The notes beneath the pieces were generated by a model, which saw only the letters and a program-made list of their open reading frames with translations, was not told the origin of the DNA and did no database searches. Source: a bacterium (GTDB taxonomy: Bacteria > NPL-UPA2 > JAUVJM01). From it: a stretch of DNA of 64,000 nt. The DNA is taken from assembly GCA_030606215.1 (NCBI GenBank), contig JAUWGW010000003.1, forward strand, positions 57,683 to 121,682. The letters are read 5' to 3'. Position numbers and translations under genes: made by a program. Shown piece after piece: positions 25,309-34,561 of this stretch; positions within the stretch are counted from its first letter, which is position 1; each line of letters begins with the position of its first letter.

Positions 25309-26306
25309 AGTGACCCCTCCTCTATAGACCATTGACTTATACGGGCACTCTGACATTTTGTGCGAAGACGTCCATCAACAGCCCGAATTGCTTCTCTGAG
25401 CATATTCTCTTCGTGAACATTACTCTCATTCACTTCCCAGTGAAGTGAGAGAGCATTTTTGAGCATCACAATCCTCTCGGAAAGTTTCGTGATAAAAGCA
25501 AATGCAACAGCAAATGGAGATTCTGGTCTGGGAATACCAACCGAACTGACGAGGCAGAAGCGATAGAAAATACCTCTACCAAACCAGAATCTCAGATAGT
25601 CAACTAATTTTTTTAGTGTATTTATAGGAAGAGGTATTGGATTTGAAGATTCTCTGAGCTGATAGGTGTGGTTCTCTATCTTGAAGATTGAATCCTTTAA
25701 GTCAAATTGATACCGCACTATTTCTCCCTCGGGAGTAAAATGTGTCCCTCTACCATCAGTGATGCTGAAGATACACTCCCACATATCTCCCTGCCTCGCC
25801 GGCAGGCGGGCTCCCCCAGTACCCCTTACTCCCCCTTTATTAATAAAGGGGGCAGGGAGGATTGATGAGGGGGACAAATCGGTCTCTAACAGACTTTCGC
25901 ACCACGCTAATCCCACTTCCTTAAATCTATCCTCGGAAACATATCCAGGTAACTTCTGTAAGACCTCGTCTTTGATTTTCTGAACTCCATGTGATGGGTA
26001 CTCATCAGACTTTATCCGGAATTCACTTCCCTGCCCTACACCAGGACAGCTCAGGTCAATATCAATCTCATCTCCTTCAACATAGAATGGGAAGGCACGA
26101 CAATAAGCGGGGCGCTCCTCATATATTGCGCATTTCAAATCCTGCCCGAGAAAAACGCAATATCCTCCCTTCTTCAACAAGAACTCATTGTCGGAAAACT
26201 CGTCCTTGTCGTATCCTTTTTTCACAATTCTTCTGATATCTGCTGGCAGTAAAGCCACTTTATAGCTGCAACACATCCCACAATTTTCAAGACAACGGAA
26301 ATGCAT
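25305..26306 (-). CDS. YkgJ-type cysteine-cluster protein with in-frame repeat insertion
   Basis: The N-terminus carries CLENCGMCCSY, then GGYCVFLGQDLKCAIYEERP and YCRAFPF, the Cys pattern of YkgJ/zinc-iron cluster proteins with unknown function. The protein is 333 residues, long for the family. From about residue 148 a stretch rich in Pro and Gly (FINKGGVRGTGGARLPARQG) is encoded by two palindromic repeats (25790-25870) inserted without breaking the frame. The gene ends in overlap with the type II GAPDH gene, suggesting co-expression. Confidence 0.78.
   Translation of the reverse strand: MHFRCLENCGMCCSYKVALLPADIRRIVKKGYDKDEFSDNEFLLKKGGYCVFLGQDLKCAIYEERPAYCRAFPFYVEGDEIDIDLSCPGVGQGSEFRIKSDEYPSHGVQKIKDEVLQKLPGYVSEDRFKEVGLAWCESLLETDLSPSSILPAPFINKGGVRGTGGARLPARQGDMWECIFSITDGRGTHFTPEGEIVRYQFDLKDSIFKIENHTYQLRESSNPIPLPINTLKKLVDYLRFWFGRGIFYRFCLVSSVGIPRPESPFAVAFAFITKLSERIVMLKNALSLHWEVNESNVHEENMLREAIRAVDGRLRTKCQSARISQWSIEEGSL
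25790..25885. repeat. Tandem palindromic repeats inserted in frame in the Cys-cluster gene
   Basis: CCTGCC/GGCAGG arms (25790-25806) are followed by a perfect 22-base palindrome at 25831-25852 (CCCCCTTTATT and its complement) and a GGGAGGATT flank. The second palindrome recurs at 32367-32385. Confidence 0.8.
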
Positions 26307-26320
26307 TACTTTTTTTATAC

Positions 26321-27316
26321 TTACTGGTCTATTACTACCAATTCCCCTTTCTTGGCTGATTGATAGGCGGCTAAAGTTATCTTTAAATTCTCAAGTCCGT
26401 CTTTACCGTCAACGGGAGGTTTCTTATCATTTATGATACAATCAGCAAATTGCTCAAACTGAACCTGGTACTGGTCAATTGCCTCCGGCAAATCTATTCT
26501 TTTTTCGCCATCCTTATTGAGTAACCGCAGGACTGGGTCAGTGAAAGGCCCGGCTGTCTTTGCGGCAAGAAGGGTACCTTCAGTCCCATAGACCTCTAAT
26601 AAATTCTCTCTATGAGGAATAGCGAAAGAGCTGTCAATTATTCCAACAGCTCCGTTTCTGAACTGCAAAGTTACAACAGATATATCTTCTACGGGATAGT
26701 CAAAAGCGGCATTTTGCATAACAGCGCTGACAGACTCAATCCGCCCCAGAAAAAATTGCAGTAACTCAAGACAATGAGACCCCACATCCATTAAAGCACC
26801 GCCTCCACCCAGAGCAGGGTTCTGGCGCCAGGCATTCTCTACCTTTGGATACCAGAGATGTGTCTGCGCTCTTACTTCAATTACCTTGCCAATCTTACCG
26901 CTATCTATTATCTCCTTAATTTTTTGATGGTAAGGATGAAACCGCCGCATATAGCCAATACCCAGCTTGACATGAGAACCAGCGCAGGCGTCTATCATCT
27001 CCTGACATTCAGCTATTGTAAGAGCCATTGGTTTTTCACAGAGCGCATGTTTCCCGGACTCTGCTGATTTAATGACGTGTTCCTTATGCAGATATACAGG
27101 AGTAACAATGTAGACAGCGTCAATATCGCTGTCATCTAAAAGAGTATCCACATTGTCATAGTATTTATTCACACCGTGTTTCTCCGCTAACTTTTTCGCT
27201 CTGTCTAAATCTCTCACCATCAGTGCGTGCAGTTTGCAACCACGGGATTTACACAAAGCCGGAATAGGTTTCTTATCAGCAAAACCGCCCGCCCCGATTA
27301 CTCCCCAGCGAATCAT
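26321..27316 (-). CDS. Gfo/Idh/MocA family oxidoreductase (first of three tandem)
   Basis: The 331-residue protein starts MIRWGVIGAGGFADKKPIP with a canonical GxGxxG loop, carries HALCEKPMALT, and has the C-terminal domain with GGGGALMDVGSHCLELLQFF. It is a sugar or cyclitol dehydrogenase of unknown substrate. The ATG at 27316 follows AAAGGAGG and overlaps the upstream gene's stop (ATGA), so the longer ORF start at 27394 is rejected. It is the promoter-distal member of three related genes. Confidence 0.88.
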   Translation of the reverse strand: MIRWGVIGAGGFADKKPIPALCKSRGCKLHALMVRDLDRAKKLAEKHGVNKYYDNVDTLLDDSDIDAVYIVTPVYLHKEHVIKSAESGKHALCEKPMALTIAECQEMIDACAGSHVKLGIGYMRRFHPYHQKIKEIIDSGKIGKVIEVRAQTHLWYPKVENAWRQNPALGGGGALMDVGSHCLELLQFFLGRIESVSAVMQNAAFDYPVEDISVVTLQFRNGAVGIIDSSFAIPHRENLLEVYGTEGTLLAAKTAGPFTDPVLRLLNKDGEKRIDLPEAIDQYQVQFEQFADCIINDKKPPVDGKDGLENLKITLAAYQSAKKGELVVIDQ

Positions 27317-28380
27317 TTGAGAACCTCCTTTATTCCCACTATTCTTTTTTCCTTTATTGCCTTTTCGGCTGCAAGTGGAACAGCTACGCTCCATTTCCCG
27401 ATTTCACCGTCGGGATAAGGTTTAGTGCCCTTTTTTATCGCTTTGAGGAAAGAAAGTTGTTCGTAATATACAGCTCCATTATGACTTCTCTTTTTAATAC
27501 GTTTTGGAATGTTGATGCGGTAGGTTCTCTTGTTCTTTTTTGCTCTGCCCCAGGTAAATATCTTCATTGGAGTTTGATAACTTTCAATTTTACCTTTGCT
27601 CCCAATTGCGCCCACTTCCAGAGCATCGTTTCCGTGTGGAGAGAAGAAACAGAGCCCGAGGCACGTTCTTGCCCCGTTCTCATATTCAGTTATTACCCAT
27701 GCGTGGTCAATAACATCACGGTGGTGGTAAAGCACCTCTCCTCCACCGAAAGCACTCACTCGGATTGGTTTTGCTCCAATCATCCAGTTGAAGAGGTCGA
27801 AATGATGGCAATCCTTCTCTACCAGCGAGCCGCCGGACTGTTCCTCCTTCAATATCCAGTCCTTTACTTTTTTCAGGAAAGGGCCGCGGAACTCCTTGCA
27901 CCACATCATCTGGACTTTGCCAATATCTCCTCTTTTGATGAGCATGTTCATTTTCTGATAGATTGGCGCGTGGCGGTATTCTAAACCAATCTGGAGAATC
28001 TTTTCACTCTTCCTTGCCACTTTTATCATCTCTTCACAATCTTTGACAGTTGTAGCCATCGGCTTCTCACAGAGCACATGTTTCCCGGCTTTTAGAGCGG
28101 CAACGGTAAGCGGACAATGAGTATAGTTGGGTGTAGCAATTATTATTCCCTGAAGCTCATCTACAGCCAGGAGGTTTTCTACCCGCCTGAATTTCATTAC
28201 GTTGCGGGGAGAAACCTTCAACTTGACGGCTAACTTGCCTGCCTCGTCCAGGTTTTTCTTATAGGTATCACAGATGGCTATTACCTCAGCTTCCGGGATA
28301 ATAGACAGCGACCTGAGGTGTCCTTGAGCCATCCCGCCGGCTCCAATAAGCCCCAATTTTACCTTTTCTCTTCTTGGCAT
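27313..28380 (-). CDS. Gfo/Idh/MocA family oxidoreductase (second of three tandem)
   Basis: The 355-residue protein has KLGLIGAGGMAQGHLRSL, HVLCEKPMATT, and a C-terminal segment SGGSLVEKDCHHFDLFNWM with a likely active-site His pair. It is distinct from its two neighbours, so the three are not recent duplicates. It overlaps the next gene by four bases. Substrate unknown; the cluster context (NagB-like, GlmU-like, transaldolase) suggests sugar phosphates or amino sugars. Confidence 0.88.
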   Translation of the reverse strand: MPRREKVKLGLIGAGGMAQGHLRSLSIIPEAEVIAICDTYKKNLDEAGKLAVKLKVSPRNVMKFRRVENLLAVDELQGIIIATPNYTHCPLTVAALKAGKHVLCEKPMATTVKDCEEMIKVARKSEKILQIGLEYRHAPIYQKMNMLIKRGDIGKVQMMWCKEFRGPFLKKVKDWILKEEQSGGSLVEKDCHHFDLFNWMIGAKPIRVSAFGGGEVLYHHRDVIDHAWVITEYENGARTCLGLCFFSPHGNDALEVGAIGSKGKIESYQTPMKIFTWGRAKKNKRTYRINIPKRIKKRSHNGAVYYEQLSFLKAIKKGTKPYPDGEIGKWSVAVPLAAEKAIKEKRIVGIKEVLK

Positions 28381-28383
28381 TTT

Positions 28384-28402
28384 ATTTGAGCGAGCAAGCT
28401 CG
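28384..28402. repeat. Short palindromic element between oxidoreductase genes
   Basis: CGAGC and GCTCG pair around AA in the 66-base gap; flanks GAGCGAG and CTCGTCTC resemble a common genomic repeat. Little else lies in the gap. Confidence 0.4.
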
Positions 28403-28446
28403 TCTCTACGTGCAGGGTTTGGCTTGCCAACCTTTTTCCTGCCCTC

Positions 28447-29481
28447 TCATAGGGGTAGGGTTATAGGTTTATGCTCTATGGCTGATTTATAGGAAGCAAG
28501 CACCATTTCAAGAGCCTTATAGCCATCTTCTCCTGTCACAGGAGGTTTCTTGTTCTTCTTAATACTTTCTGCGAATTTCTCATGGATTTTTACCATTTCC
28601 TGTCCGTCTGGCTCCAACTTCATCGTTACAAAACTATTTCTGTTCACAGGATTGGTTTTTTTTAGAGAAAGAAGAGACATTTCACCCATAGATGGGCGAT
28701 ACCAGAGGGTTCCTTTATCGCCCCAGATTTCTATCGTTTCTCCTCTACTTGTTACTCCTTCATGTTGACTGTTGCTCACTTCAAGTTCAGCTATTGCGCC
28801 TTTGTTGAACCGGTAAAGAGCAACGAGATTATCTTCAACTGTTACTTTCCTGTTGTGGTGGACAAATGTATCCATTTCCGCAAATACTCGCACAGCTTCC
28901 TGCCCGAGCAGAAAGCGCAGTGTATCGGTCTTGTGAACTCCCCAGCGCATGAGCGGTCCGCCGCCGCATTCTTTTCTATACCACCATTCCTTCTGAAGAA
29001 GATTCTCAATAGGTTCATACCAGCAGGCAATCACCCTTATCTTGAAGACCTTTCCGAGATACCCCCGGCGTATCAGGTTTCTTGCTTTCATCTCAATGTT
29101 AATGAACCTTCGCTGGTGTCCCACGCAGAGTTTGACCCTTTCTGCTTCACAGACATCTATAATCCGCCGGGCATCTTTCAGAGTTGTGGCAATTGGTTTC
29201 TCCACGTATACATGTTTACCTGCTTGAGCTGAATCAACACAGACCCTAACATGAAGGTGTTGTGGAAGGTTGACAACCACTGCATCTATGCTCTTGTCTC
29301 TTAGAAGGTTGTTGTAATCGGCATATGCTTTCTCAATGCCATAATTCTCTGCCGTTTTCTTAACTCTTTCCACATCCAGGTCGCAAACTGCAGATAGTTT
29401 CAAGCCTCGCGCTTTCAGCAAGGCTTTTACCTGAAATACTTCGAATACAGGCCCGCATCCAATGACTCCATACCTGAGCAT
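28447..29481 (-). CDS. Gfo/Idh/MocA family oxidoreductase (third of three tandem)
   Basis: The 344-residue protein starts MLRYGVIGCGPVFEVFQ and carries HVYVEKPIATT and CGGGPLMRWGVHKTDTLRFL. The Rossmann loop GCGPVF is slightly atypical. It starts at 29481 just after CAGGAGG and five bases after the GlmU-like gene ends, so the two are probably co-translated. It is likely a sugar oxidoreductase working on a product of the amino-sugar genes upstream (inference). Confidence 0.88.
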   Translation of the reverse strand: MLRYGVIGCGPVFEVFQVKALLKARGLKLSAVCDLDVERVKKTAENYGIEKAYADYNNLLRDKSIDAVVVNLPQHLHVRVCVDSAQAGKHVYVEKPIATTLKDARRIIDVCEAERVKLCVGHQRRFINIEMKARNLIRRGYLGKVFKIRVIACWYEPIENLLQKEWWYRKECGGGPLMRWGVHKTDTLRFLLGQEAVRVFAEMDTFVHHNRKVTVEDNLVALYRFNKGAIAELEVSNSQHEGVTSRGETIEIWGDKGTLWYRPSMGEMSLLSLKKTNPVNRNSFVTMKLEPDGQEMVKIHEKFAESIKKNKKPPVTGEDGYKALEMVLASYKSAIEHKPITLPL

Positions 29482-29485
29482 TCCA

Positions 29486-30739
29486 CTATCCTCCTGTAAC
29501 TCCCCATTTCTTCCTTTCATCAGCAGTTATCTCATAAACTTTTTTAATCAATTCCACATCTTCATCAGTCTGTTTGACTTTCCGCCGCCCGAGGACTTTT
29601 TCTGCTGTTTCAATTGCTTTCTCAAGTTTGAACTCCTCAAGTTTATTCCCGGAACCCCAGCTAAAGGAAGGAACAAACTTAGGAGGCATACCACCGCTGA
29701 AAATGTTACTACAGGCTCCAACAACAGTCCCGGTATTAAGAAGAGTCCCGATACCAAGTTTGGAGTGGTCCCCGATGAACGAGCCAACTTTGAGTTCTCC
29801 TGAGTTTGTCAGTTCTCCATTGACATATAGCTTCACGGGACCGTAATTATTCTTGATGTCGCTATTTGTGGCGAGAGCTCCCAGGTTTACCCATTCGCAG
29901 ATGTAGGAGTGTCCAAAGAACCCGTCATGGAACTTGTTGGCATACCCCTGGAAAATTATCTCTTCTACCTCGCCTCCAACCATTGTTACAGGACCAATAG
30001 AGGAGCACTCTCTAACTTTCCCGCCAACTATCTTTGATTTCTTTCCCACACAGGATGGACCTTCAATGCGGGAATGCGGATAGACAATTGCATCCTCATC
30101 AATAATCACAGGTCCGCCTGTTGTGTCAAGGACGACAAATGGGTGAATCTGCGCAGACTTACCAATAAAAAGTTGAGATTTTTCTCCAACTACGGCGGCT
30201 TGAGGAGACAGTTCACCTTCTATTCTGGCGCCCAGCACATTGAAATCCTCAACTATTTGCTCCCCATTCTTGTTGATGAGATCCCATAAATTGGTAATCA
30301 GGAAAACTTTTTCAAGCTGTTTTGTCGGCGCCGCTCCCTTCACCTTTCCAAGAAAATCAGTAACATTCAGGGAAGCGCATTTCTCAAGCGATGTTTTCTT
30401 GAGTCGCGCATAGACAATAGTCTCTCCGGAAATTCCGACTTCCTCATCTCCTTCTAATGGAATACTGGTCTTCTCATCCATAAGGAGACGGCCATTTATC
30501 ATTAGCAAATCTTCCTGTTTAAGTGAATCCAGATTGTTGACCGGAGAGTCAGGCACTCTCTTTTCAAAAGTTGGGACCAGGTGATCCCTCATCAGGAACA
30601 AAATCTTATTCTCCGGGAACTTCCTCACAATCTTTTCCCGGAGAAGGTTGAACCCGCATCTTAACTCAAAAGCAGGACGAAAAAGGGTGAGCGGATAAAG
30701 ATTTTTCCACCCTCCGTCTTCAAAAATACATATATTCAT
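29486..30739 (-). CDS. GlmU-like sugar nucleotidyltransferase/acyltransferase (GLMUCY type)
   Basis: The 417-residue protein begins MNICIFEDGGWKNLYPLTLF and continues RPAFELRCGFNLLREKI, the signature of the GlmU-like family TIGR03991 common in Bacteroidetes. The C-terminal half is a left-handed beta-helix with hexapeptide turns (PHSRIEGPSCVGKKSKIVGG, SFIGDHSKLGIGTLLNTGTV). Members are thought to make activated amino sugars. The usual GlmU pyrophosphorylase loop is not clearly present, so the two activities are inferred from family. It follows the NagB-like gene by 18 bases. Confidence 0.8.
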   Translation of the reverse strand: MNICIFEDGGWKNLYPLTLFRPAFELRCGFNLLREKIVRKFPENKILFLMRDHLVPTFEKRVPDSPVNNLDSLKQEDLLMINGRLLMDEKTSIPLEGDEEVGISGETIVYARLKKTSLEKCASLNVTDFLGKVKGAAPTKQLEKVFLITNLWDLINKNGEQIVEDFNVLGARIEGELSPQAAVVGEKSQLFIGKSAQIHPFVVLDTTGGPVIIDEDAIVYPHSRIEGPSCVGKKSKIVGGKVRECSSIGPVTMVGGEVEEIIFQGYANKFHDGFFGHSYICEWVNLGALATNSDIKNNYGPVKLYVNGELTNSGELKVGSFIGDHSKLGIGTLLNTGTVVGACSNIFSGGMPPKFVPSFSWGSGNKLEEFKLEKAIETAEKVLGRRKVKQTDEDVELIKKVYEITADERKKWGVTGG

Positions 30740-30757
30740 CTTTCACCTCCACTTGAA

Positions 30758-31627
30758 TCACGCGGTTTCATATGGTAATGGCAAAACATATTTTGGACTG
30801 ACGGCTGTTTCCGCAGTGGTAACCACAACATAATCCGGATGTTCAGTCAGATAGGTTACAGGATAATCATCACCAGGTTCGCCGAGAACAGCCAGTCTCA
30901 GAACCAGATTTGCCCAGTCTATTCCTGGGATGTCATTGCGGCAGTACAGTCTTACTCTCTTCGCACCTCTTATCTGGTTCATTCCCAATGTTACGGCCTT
31001 ACGCGGGAAGTTTATCAGGTCCCCGCCTATTTCGGAGCGGATAGCATTTATGGTTATCGTATACTGGTTCAAATATACGAGGCGCGGGTCAGAATATTTT
31101 ATATTTGGTTCAGGTTCGTTGAAAGCTACATGACCATGGATTCCTATGCCGCCGTAGCAGGTATCTATACCACCTGCCTTTCCAATCCTGTCCTTAAGCG
31201 TGTGGACATTCTTTTCACTCGGGAAAATTAACTGCTCTTCGGGAATCATAAGTTCCTTGTCTATATGGCTGAAGAACATATGGTCCATCTCACCCCTGAA
31301 GCTAAGTGGATAGTCAGGTGAAACAGCTTTCCCCGAATCATCACAGTTCTCATCCATATAGAAGAAGCAACAATTCTTCAAACTGATTCTTTCCTTATTT
31401 ATTATCTCCTTCAATATTGGGTACTGACCTGTAGGGCCAACCGGGAGTATCAGTTTGGTTTGCTTGCCTGATTCATTGTTGGCCTTTATCTCATCAGCAA
31501 TCGCCCTGGCAAAATGTTCGTGCAGTTTATCAAGGTTTTCAAGTATCATCAACCTTGCTCCTGCTTTCTGCTTCAACTCGTCAACAGACATACCTAAGAG
31601 TTTCCTTGCCTCTTCATTCCTGCTCAT
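30758..31627 (-). CDS. NagB-like glucosamine-6-phosphate deaminase/isomerase family protein
   Basis: The 289-residue protein resembles Nag[20 protein letters not shown] for phosphate binding, [23 protein letters not shown], and VTLGMNQI. In E. coli NagB the corresponding motif is GIDGHIAFNEP, where Asp141, His143 and Glu148 form the active site. Here His and Glu are kept but the Asp position reads His, so activity or substrate may differ. Its start overlaps the transaldolase stop (ATGA). It probably acts on a hexosamine or related sugar phosphate. Confidence 0.8.
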   Translation of the reverse strand: MSRNEEARKLLGMSVDELKQKAGARLMILENLDKLHEHFARAIADEIKANNESGKQTKLILPVGPTGQYPILKEIINKERISLKNCCFFYMDENCDDSGKAVSPDYPLSFRGEMDHMFFSHIDKELMIPEEQLIFPSEKNVHTLKDRIGKAGGIDTCYGGIGIHGHVAFNEPEPNIKYSDPRLVYLNQYTITINAIRSEIGGDLINFPRKAVTLGMNQIRGAKRVRLYCRNDIPGIDWANLVLRLAVLGEPGDDYPVTYLTEHPDYVVVTTAETAVSPKYVLPLPYETA

Positions 31628-32283
31628 TTCACTCCCCCCTTCTGTGGAGCTTTTTTCCAGTCCTGCAAGAATTTCTCCAACCCGATATCTGTCAGAGGAT
31701 GCTCAAAAAGCATTTTCATAATCTCAAACCGCATTGTAGTTATATCTGCTCCCATCAGTGCGGAGTCCAGGACATGTATCGGATGCCGTGCGGCAGCGAC
31801 AATAATCTTTGTCTCAAAACCATAGTTGTCATAGATTGTCCGAATCTGCTCTACAAGGTCCATTCCATGGTGGCTCACATTGTCAAGACGACCCACGAAT
31901 GGGCTTACATAGGCAGCCCCCACCTTGGCGGCTAATAACGCCTGCATTGGCGAGAAGACAAGCGTGAAATTAACCTTTATGCCTTCCCCACTCATCATTT
32001 TCGTTGCCTTGACCCCTTCGGGAATTGACGGGACTTTGATCACTACATTATCAGCAATTTTGACAAGCTCCCTGGCTTCTTCAAGCATCTCTTCAGCCTT
32101 GAGGCTGACAACTTCAGCGCTCACGGGCCCATCCACAATCTTGCATATTTCTTTGACCAACTCCTTAAAAGGCATACTTTCCTTGGAGACATGAGTTGGA
32201 TTGGTTGTTACTCCATCAAGTATCCCCCAGCTTTTTGCCTCCTTTATTTCATCCATGTTTGCCGTGTCAATAAAAAATTCCAT
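31624..32283 (-). CDS. Transaldolase, small fructose-6-phosphate aldolase-like type
   Basis: The 219-residue protein is of the short transaldolase/FSA class: [43 protein letters not shown] with the Schiff-base Lys, [20 protein letters not shown], and [14 protein letters not shown]. It transfers dihydroxyacetone units between sugar phosphates or cleaves fructose 6-phosphate; members of this class also serve in sulfo-sugar transaldolase pathways. GGAGGGAG precedes the start. A palindromic repeat lies in the 111-base gap upstream. Confidence 0.9.
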   Translation of the reverse strand: MEFFIDTANMDEIKEAKSWGILDGVTTNPTHVSKESMPFKELVKEICKIVDGPVSAEVVSLKAEEMLEEARELVKIADNVVIKVPSIPEGVKATKMMSGEGIKVNFTLVFSPMQALLAAKVGAAYVSPFVGRLDNVSHHGMDLVEQIRTIYDNYGFETKIIVAAARHPIHVLDSALMGADITTMRFEIMKMLFEHPLTDIGLEKFLQDWKKAPQKGGVK

Positions 32284-32361
32284 AATTCTCTCCCTCCTCT
32301 ATTGTTTTGACGTTATTGTTATCCTGCTTAAGGCATACCCCAACCTATCTCCTTCCCCGGC

Positions 32362-32396
32362 TAAATCCCCCTTTAATAAAGGGGGTAGGAGGATTT
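32362..32396. repeat. Palindromic repeat at the end of the TauE/SafE gene
   Basis: CCCCCTTTA (32367-32375) and TAAAGGGGG (32377-32385) are perfect arms around one base, flanked by AAATCC and GGATTT. The element is related to the one inside the Cys-cluster gene and touches the permease stop codon. Confidence 0.8.
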
Positions 32397-34113
32397 ACAC
32401 CCAGATTTCAATCCCGAGAAATCTAAAAACAAGGAAAAGCAGAATAATTGCTAATGCAGTTTTTAGCTGCTTTTCAGAAAAATAGTGCTGGAATCGGCTG
32501 CCTAATAAGCCTCCTATCAAACCTCCGGCAACAATTGCGAGCACAATCCACAAATCAGGGTAGTAACCCATTCGCATGTAACCAGCGACCCCGGCTACGC
32601 ACCCAAATGTAGAGGCGAATAAAGAAATAGGAACAGCAACATACATTGGAAGTCCGCCGAGCATAGTCATAACAGGAACCATCAGGAATCCTCCTCCAAT
32701 TCCAAATGAAGCATTGACAATTCCAATAAATATTCCAAGAAACAAAAACAGCGCAATATTTATCCTGAATTCTTCTCCCCAGAAACTAAACCGGTAATCA
32801 AATAAGCTGAATTTAATGGTTTTAGCACGTCCGAGTTTTATTTTTCTTCCTTCTTCTTTAGCTTTTTTTGACTCCTGAGAAAACTTTTCTGTTATCTCTT
32901 TAACGGATTTCCTTTTCTTCATTGCTCTGGGGCTCAGCTCGTATAATGTTCGTAAAGCCATTATTAAAACTATTATGCCTAACCACGGTTTATATACGGT
33001 TAAGTTAAGATGTTTTGCAGATAGTGGAGGCCCTATCCAGAAGGAGCCAATGAAGAGTCCAATTCCAAAGGCTAAAGCCACGGGTAAAGCCAAACGACGC
33101 TCTTTGAACCAGTATCGGTATAAACCGGACAGGGGGGCAAAGAAGACGAGTGGAAGGTTAGACGGCTTAAGGACATTAGCTCCGTTTACACCCAGAGGAC
33201 CGGCAGTTCCTATGAACATAACCTGGAAAGCCGCCATTAGCAAACCGCCTGATGCGCCCACCATGGAATAAATTGTTCCTGCGACAATAGCGCCTAATGT
33301 AATCACTGCTGGATTTATATAACGCCAGCCGCGTGAAAGCCAGAATCCTTTCGGCTTAAGAATGTAAGAACCTATGTTTTTGCCGTTTACATAGACGTCA
33401 AACTTGGTATTTGGCGAAGTGTGGCGGAAAGTTGTAAATGTGGCGCTGAACCTGCCCGTCTTTTTATCAAGGTATATTTCAGTCCCTTTATTCCAATATT
33501 CCGACTCATTTTGATAGTCAGTAACTACACATCGAGAAAATATGATTACTTTGCCCCTGCAGGTTCTTTCCTTGCCAATTGTGTTAATTCCGAATGGGAC
33601 CTCATGCGCATAACGCAGGAAATTCCACTGGCTCTCAGTTTTAATCGGGGCTAAAGCTGATTTTGCTGAATCAGGGATTTCTTCCCACCTTTTGAGTTTA
33701 AGCATCTCTGTTTTATAGAGTCCACTAAAGAAAAATGCTCCCCCGAAGGCTTTATCTATTATGTATCCGTAGGATTCTGGGTTAGAGGTAACTATGTAAT
33801 ACAAGTAAGGTATTGTAGTATCCCTCTCAAATTCCCAACTTTTTGCTACATTTGTTAAATGAAGTTTTTCTTTGGGACCAGCAGCTTTCTCAGGAGAGAA
33901 TGTAGTTTGAGACGAAATTGCAATATTAATCTCTTCCCCTGGCGTGATAACCCCGTTTATTGTAATTGGCTCACCGGCTTCTACTCTGCTGGTTGACAGA
34001 GAGGCTGAGACTTCGGCAAAACCTACGTTAGCTAAGGAAAGAGTAAACAATAGAATGCCGAAGGGTACAAATTTCAGTAGATACTCAGTTAGCCTTGTGT
34101 CAATTTTTAGCAC
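32395..34113 (-). CDS. TauE/SafE-family permease with an N-terminal extracytoplasmic domain
   Basis: The 572-residue protein starts with a signal or anchor segment (FGILLFTLSLANVGFAE), then about 230 soluble residues with VEAGEPITINGVITPGEEIN and a TM segment after the GKNIGSYILKPKGFWLSR end, recalling the TIGR02186-type periplasmic domain. The rest is a permease of TauE/SafE type with two repeated blocks (SMVGASGGLLMAAFQVMF, ASFGIGGGFLMVPVM). Such carriers export sulfite or other sulfonates. GTG directly follows the preceding stop. Next to ComA this suggests sulfite or sulfonate movement (inference). Confidence 0.82.
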   Translation of the reverse strand: MLKIDTRLTEYLLKFVPFGILLFTLSLANVGFAEVSASLSTSRVEAGEPITINGVITPGEEINIAISSQTTFSPEKAAGPKEKLHLTNVAKSWEFERDTTIPYLYYIVTSNPESYGYIIDKAFGGAFFFSGLYKTEMLKLKRWEEIPDSAKSALAPIKTESQWNFLRYAHEVPFGINTIGKERTCRGKVIIFSRCVVTDYQNESEYWNKGTEIYLDKKTGRFSATFTTFRHTSPNTKFDVYVNGKNIGSYILKPKGFWLSRGWRYINPAVITLGAIVAGTIYSMVGASGGLLMAAFQVMFIGTAGPLGVNGANVLKPSNLPLVFFAPLSGLYRYWFKERRLALPVALAFGIGLFIGSFWIGPPLSAKHLNLTVYKPWLGIIVLIMALRTLYELSPRAMKKRKSVKEITEKFSQESKKAKEEGRKIKLGRAKTIKFSLFDYRFSFWGEEFRINIALFLFLGIFIGIVNASFGIGGGFLMVPVMTMLGGLPMYVAVPISLFASTFGCVAGVAGYMRMGYYPDLWIVLAIVAGGLIGGLLGSRFQHYFSEKQLKTALAIILLFLVFRFLGIEIWV

Positions 34114-34542
34114 TTAGATAATGTCCTTCGTTAATTCTTCTACTGTAAATCTAACTATTTCTGAGCAGAGTTCTTTTCTATCTTTAGAAGCGAAAACATC
34201 AGGGTCATCAGTGTGAAATTCTTTAGTTAATTCATCACAACGCAGGGTTCCATACTTTTCCTTAAATCTATCATAAAGCTGAGCAGATTTCTGGTTAACG
34301 GTAGTGATGTCATCCGTATTATTGTCGCGGCCATATATAATTCCAACAGCTACAAGACCGGCTAATAGACAACCACATAAGTCACCTTTAACTCCGCCAA
34401 TACCTGTCTTAAATGCTGAGCATGCTTTGATTGCCTCAGATGGGATATTTGCTATTCCACTGTCCTTAATAGCTTTAACCACAGCCTCCCCGCAGGAGAA
34501 TCCGCTTAGATAAGCCTCTTTCCCTTCCTGTCCGATATTCAT
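34114..34542 (-). CDS. C_GCAxxG_C_C family redox-type protein
   Basis: The 142-residue protein has FSCGEAVVKAI, ACSAFKTGIGGVKGDLCGCL, LAGLVAVGIIYG and later single Cys residues (TLRCDEL, KELCSEI), the Cys spacing of the C_GCAxxG_C_C family, thought to be redox or metal-binding. The start at 34542 follows GGAAGGG; an ATG at 34557 is possible. It sits between comA and the TauE/SafE permease with no spacing to the latter. Confidence 0.8.
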   Translation of the reverse strand: MNIGQEGKEAYLSGFSCGEAVVKAIKDSGIANIPSEAIKACSAFKTGIGGVKGDLCGCLLAGLVAVGIIYGRDNNTDDITTVNQKSAQLYDRFKEKYGTLRCDELTKEFHTDDPDVFASKDRKELCSEIVRFTVEELTKDII

Positions 34543-34561
34543 AACATCCCTTCCCATTTCT

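Noticed and set aside
30758-34113. A complete sulfoquinovose (sulfo-transaldolase) breakdown pathway
   Set aside because: A small transaldolase, an isomerase-like protein and a TauE/SafE carrier are present, but no sulfoquinovosidase or sulfolactaldehyde enzyme is seen, and ComA points to synthesis; the evidence is not enough.
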